Shown here one piece after another: positions 7,377-9,595 of a DNA stretch of 9,595 nt. The notes below the pieces were generated by a model, which ran no database searches, was not told where the DNA came from, and worked only from the letters and a program-made list of their open reading frames with translations. This DNA comes from Flavobacteriales bacterium (lineage in GTDB: Bacteria; Bacteroidota; Bacteroidia; Flavobacteriales; Flavobacteriaceae). Within the stretch, counting starts at the first letter, position 1, and the number at the start of each line of letters is the position of its first letter. The position numbers and the translations under genes are program-made. The DNA is taken from the NCBI GenBank assembly GCA_003229235.1, contig QIIH01000245.1, positions 1 to 9,595 of the forward strand, written 5' to 3'.

Positions 7377-8124
7377 ATACAATACGTTTTAGTACGCGAA
7401 GTTTATGAGTGTGTTCTCTTCGCTCTGCATTGTATATGCCGGTATGATCAAGTCTGTCTATGCGTACCTGTCCATGAGCGTGAATAATGTAATTGTCTTT
7501 CATTACAATTCCAACATGGGTAATTGCGCCTTCGGCGTTGTCAAAAAAGGCCAAATCTCCAGGTTCTGATTCTTCGATAAAACTAAAGACTTCGCCTTGG
7601 TCTGCTTGCTGGCTCGCATCTCGCTTTAATTTGTAGCCGTTAAGTCTGTACACCATTTGCGTAAAGCCACTACAATCTATTCCGAAGGGAGTTTTCCCCC
7701 CCCAGAGATAAGGGCTATTTAAATACAAAAAAGCGGTTTCGATAAGATTTTCTTTAGGCATTTTACCCGATACTCCTTGGCCTTCGTAAGAATGTTTAAG
7801 GTATTTACAGGTATGTACAGAAGCACCAAGTGGAACAGAAAGTAATTGCTCTTGGCTATTTACTACAAAATCGACAAGGTCGGCAGTAAGTGCTGCTGGT
7901 TGTTTATCTATTGTTTGATACATCTCTTTGGCAATAGCAAAACACTGTTTGTTATCTACCCAGCCTTCGTATCCGTCCCAAGCCAGGCGGATTTTACTCC
8001 ATTTTTTCTTGTGTTCTATAACCTTAAAGTGCTCGCCGTATAACAACTGAGTTACCAACTCGCTGGTGTCGTCAGGAGAGGCTCTAACAGGAACTATACT
8101 TAATGGACAAAGACCGTACTTCAA
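7375..8124 (-). CDS. Cytoplasmic NlpC/P60 (C40) peptidase with SH3-like N-terminus
   Basis: A 249-residue cysteine peptidase resembling YkfC, which cuts gamma-D-Glu to L-diamino-acid bonds in murein peptides. Residues 1-60 form a bacterial SH3-like domain (VPVRASPDDTSELVTQLLYG, then KWSKIRLAWDGYEGWV). The NlpC/P60 domain follows from about 125. The catalytic triad is Cys151 (DCSGF), His203 (THVGI) and His215 (IIHAHG), with spacings of 52 and 12 that match my memory of Bacillus YkfC. No signal peptide is present, so it should act in the cytoplasm on recycled peptides. The start is TTG: between an upstream in-frame TGA and this codon there is no ATG or GTG, the first internal ATG is far too late (residue 68), and family members begin at this point. 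It lies 14 bases behind the thiolase and is presumably co-transcribed. The codons for WGG at 141-143 include a run of eight G's. Confidence 0.92.
   Translation of the reverse strand: MKYGLCPLSIVPVRASPDDTSELVTQLLYGEHFKVIEHKKKWSKIRLAWDGYEGWVDNKQCFAIAKEMYQTIDKQPAALTADLVDFVVNSQEQLLSVPLGASVHTCKYLKHSYEGQGVSGKMPKENLIETAFLYLNSPYLWGGKTPFGIDCSGFTQMVYRLNGYKLKRDASQQADQGEVFSFIEESEPGDLAFFDNAEGAITHVGIVMKDNYIIHAHGQVRIDRLDHTGIYNAERREHTHKLRVLKRIV
7696..7703 (-). repeat. G8 homopolymer inside the peptidase gene
   Basis: Eight consecutive G's on the coding strand, followed by AAAA, encode the end of Trp141 plus Gly142 and Gly143 as TGG GGG GGG. In a low-GC genome with many synonymous glycine codons this is a notable run and a likely slippage site. 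Loss or gain of one G leads to a stop within about ten codons, in both cases before the catalytic Cys151 is translated. Confidence 0.75.
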
Positions 8125-8138
8125 AGAGTTTCTAGAAA

Positions 8139-9320
8139 TTAATTGCGTTCAATTACCATAGCCGACGCACCACCACCACCGTTACAAACAGCAGCTGCAC
8201 CGAGTTTGGCATTCTTCTGTTTTAGAACGCTTATTAGTGTAATTAATATTCTTACACCACTACATCCTAATGGGTGACCAAGTGAAACAGCGCCTCCATT
8301 TACATTTACATTTTGATCATTTAAACCAAGAACTTTCATATTGGCCAAGCCAACAATAGAGAAAGCCTCGTTAAGTTCAAAATATTCTATGTCGTCTATA
8401 CTAACGTTTGCACGATCTAAAGCTTTAGGTAATGCTTTTGACGGTGCCATAGTAAACCATTTTGGTTCGTGGGCTGCATCTGCATACCCTTTTATTGTTG
8501 CTAGAGGAGTGAGGCCTAGTTGAATTGCCTTGTCTTCGCTCATTAAAATTACTGCTCCAGCACCATCATTTATGGTGGACGCATTTGCTGCGGTAACTGT
8601 ACCATCCTTAGAAAAAGCGGGGCGGAGAGTAGGAATCTTTTCGATTCTTACATTCTTATATTCTTCGTCATGATTAACAATAACGGGTTCGCCTCTACGC
8701 TGCGGTACGCTAACAGCAACTACCTCGTCGTCAAATTTACCAGCTGCCCAAGCAGCTGCAGAACGCTGGTATGATTGGATTGCAAAGGCGTCTTGTTCTT
8801 CTCTTGTAAATTCGTATCGCTCGGCACATTGATCTGCACAAACTCCCATAGCGTGGTTTTCGTATACATCTACTAGACCATCAATTTGCATCCCGTCTAC
8901 CATTGGTTTAGGACCAAATTTATGTGCCTGTCTTAAATGCATATAATGCGGAATATTACTCATGCTTTCCATTCCTCCTGCAATTACCACTTCGTTGTCT
9001 CCTAGCAAAATACTCTGAGCGCCTTGCATTACTGCCTTCATTCCGGAGGCACACACTTTGTTTATTGTTGTACTCGACACTGTATCTGGCAATCCAGCTT
9101 TTAACGCGGCTTGTCTGGCAGGTGCTTGTCCTGTACCAGCTTGCACTACATTTCCCATTAATACTTCGTCTACTAATGTAGGATCGAGATTAATTTTATC
9201 TAAGGCACCTTTTATTGCAGCAGCGCCTAAATCGGTAGCCGATACAGATGATAAACTGCCCATAAAACTCCCTATTGGAGTACGAGCCATGGACACAATT
9301 ACAACTTTTTTGGACGACAT
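8139..9320 (-). CDS. Acetyl-CoA C-acetyltransferase (ACAT1-type thiolase)
   Basis: A 393-residue thiolase of typical full length. It condenses two acetyl-CoA to acetoacetyl-CoA or runs the reverse cleavage. The nucleophile is Cys90 (INKVCASGMKAV); the other active-site blocks are NEAF (317-320), His349 in GGAVSLGHPLG and Cys379 in CNGGGGASAMVIE. The GGMESMSN (115-122) and TVTAANASTINDGA (241-254) blocks are also intact. Motif wording (RTPIGSF, INKVCASGMK, MESMSN.P, CNGGGGASAM) is closer to mitochondrial ACAT1 acetoacetyl-CoA thiolase than to FadA, so a ketone-body, leucine or acetoacetate route is more likely than long-chain beta-oxidation, though substrate range cannot be read with certainty. 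It is cytoplasmic. It is first gene of a two-gene unit with the peptidase downstream and has a strong promoter match. No Shine-Dalgarno sequence precedes the ATG; the leader is AT-rich. Confidence 0.96.
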   Translation of the reverse strand: MSSKKVVIVSMARTPIGSFMGSLSSVSATDLGAAAIKGALDKINLDPTLVDEVLMGNVVQAGTGQAPARQAALKAGLPDTVSSTTINKVCASGMKAVMQGAQSILLGDNEVVIAGGMESMSNIPHYMHLRQAHKFGPKPMVDGMQIDGLVDVYENHAMGVCADQCAERYEFTREEQDAFAIQSYQRSAAAWAAGKFDDEVVAVSVPQRRGEPVIVNHDEEYKNVRIEKIPTLRPAFSKDGTVTAANASTINDGAGAVILMSEDKAIQLGLTPLATIKGYADAAHEPKWFTMAPSKALPKALDRANVSIDDIEYFELNEAFSIVGLANMKVLGLNDQNVNVNGGAVSLGHPLGCSGVRILITLISVLKQKNAKLGAAAVCNGGGGASAMVIERN

Positions 9321-9350
9321 AAAATCTAAATATTTTGCAAATTATTATTA

Positions 9351-9381
9351 CAAAATTACGCAAATAATAAGGAATAGCCAA
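9351..9381 (-). promoter_or_regulatory. Promoter of the thiolase-peptidase unit
   Basis: Minus strand: TTG at 9381-9379, a 20-base spacer and TAATTTTG at 9358-9351, a perfect match to the Bacteroidetes TTG-N17-23-TAnnTTTG pattern. Transcription should begin near 9345, leaving a leader of about 25 bases before the ATG at 9320. Confidence 0.65.
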
Positions 9382-9403
9382 TGCTTTTTGGGTTGCATTA
9401 CTC

Positions 9404-9437
9404 TTGGAATTGATTAGTTTTAATACCTTTACTTTTG
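9404..9437 (+). promoter_or_regulatory. Promoter of the PgpH-like gene
   Basis: TACTTTTG at 9430-9437 is a perfect -7 element. Two TTG boxes stand at the edges of the allowed spacing, 9404-9406 (23 bases) and 9410-9412 (17 bases). A second, overlapping -7-like TACCTTTA lies at 9424-9431. The predicted start, about 9442-9445, is only a few bases from the ATG at 9448. Confidence 0.55.
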
Positions 9438-9447
9438 GTAAGTAATT

Positions 9448-9595
9448 ATGGCAAAACCCAAACTGAACTTATATAAGAATCAATCGCAAATCTACAAAGC
9501 GGTCTTGTTTGTGGTTTCTACCATTTTAATCATCTATTTGTTTCCTAAAGGTGGGCAATTTAAGTATGACATTCAGAAAGGACGGCCGTGGCAAT
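9448..9595 (+). CDS. PgpH-type membrane HD-domain phosphohydrolase, N-terminal part
   Basis: Only the first 49 codons are in the window; the frame is open at the right edge. A short basic stretch (MAKPKLNLYKN) is followed by one hydrophobic helix at about residues 18-32 (AVLFVVSTILIIYLF), then PKGGQFKYDIQKGRPWQ. The LYKNQS.IYK start and the FPKGG.FKY..QKG.PWQ block are, from memory, the opening of flavobacterial HDIG proteins of the 7TMR-HD (PgpH) family. In these an outside domain after the first helix and seven membrane helices carry a cytoplasmic HD domain that degrades cyclic di-AMP. The catalytic domain lies outside the window, so function rests on the N-terminus alone. It is divergent from the thiolase across 127 bases. 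The start ATG is the only one available near the family start. Confidence 0.75.
   Translation, partial: MAKPKLNLYKNQSQIYKAVLFVVSTILIIYLFPKGGQFKYDIQKGRPWQ

Overview
The window looks like chromosomal DNA from a low-GC member of the Bacteroidetes, most likely family Flavobacteriaceae. The evidence is the protein character (ClpC, GyrA with a Thr at QRDR position 82, a TPR lipoprotein-like or secreted protein directly behind gyrA), promoters that fit the Bacteroidetes pattern TTG-N17-23-TAnnTTTG, and the scarcity of Shine-Dalgarno sequences. Nearly all of it is housekeeping DNA. I see no mobile element, CRISPR array, toxin-antitoxin pair, phage gene or RNA gene.

Layout. Positions 1-92 hold nothing I can assign. 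Positions 93-289 (minus) are the remains of a small DksA/TraR-type zinc-finger protein gene, broken by a frameshift and lacking its zinc-finger end. It overlaps by 8 bases the stop of a small three-helix membrane protein gene (282-665, minus). Upstream of that lies clpC (start 3239, stop 684, minus), whose last codons and stop form a strong hairpin terminator. A 262-base intergenic region (3240-3501) carries the divergent promoters of clpC and gyrA plus two spaced inverted repeats. gyrA (3502-6045, plus) is followed after 18 bases by a secreted TPR protein gene (6064-7320, plus), then by a terminator shared with the convergent minus-strand pair. That pair is an ACAT1-type acetoacetyl-CoA thiolase (8139-9320), transcribed first, and a cytoplasmic NlpC/P60 peptidase with an SH3-like front (7375-8124), which starts with TTG 14 bases behind the thiolase stop. 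At the right edge the plus-strand start of a PgpH-type membrane HD-domain protein (9448 onward) is divergent from the thiolase, and both have good flavobacterial promoters in the 127-base gap.

Functions. ClpC (protein unfolding with ClpP) and GyrA (DNA supercoiling) are core machinery. The peptidase probably trims recycled murein peptides in the cytoplasm, the thiolase works in acetoacetyl-CoA/ketone-body or fatty-acid metabolism, and the PgpH-like protein is expected to degrade cyclic di-AMP. I see no single system joining them. The points most worth a second look are: a G8 homopolymer in the peptidase gene placed so that slippage in either direction would end translation just before the catalytic cysteine; the decayed DksA/TraR-like gene; the clpC terminator that doubles as coding sequence; and the very short leader of the PgpH-like gene.
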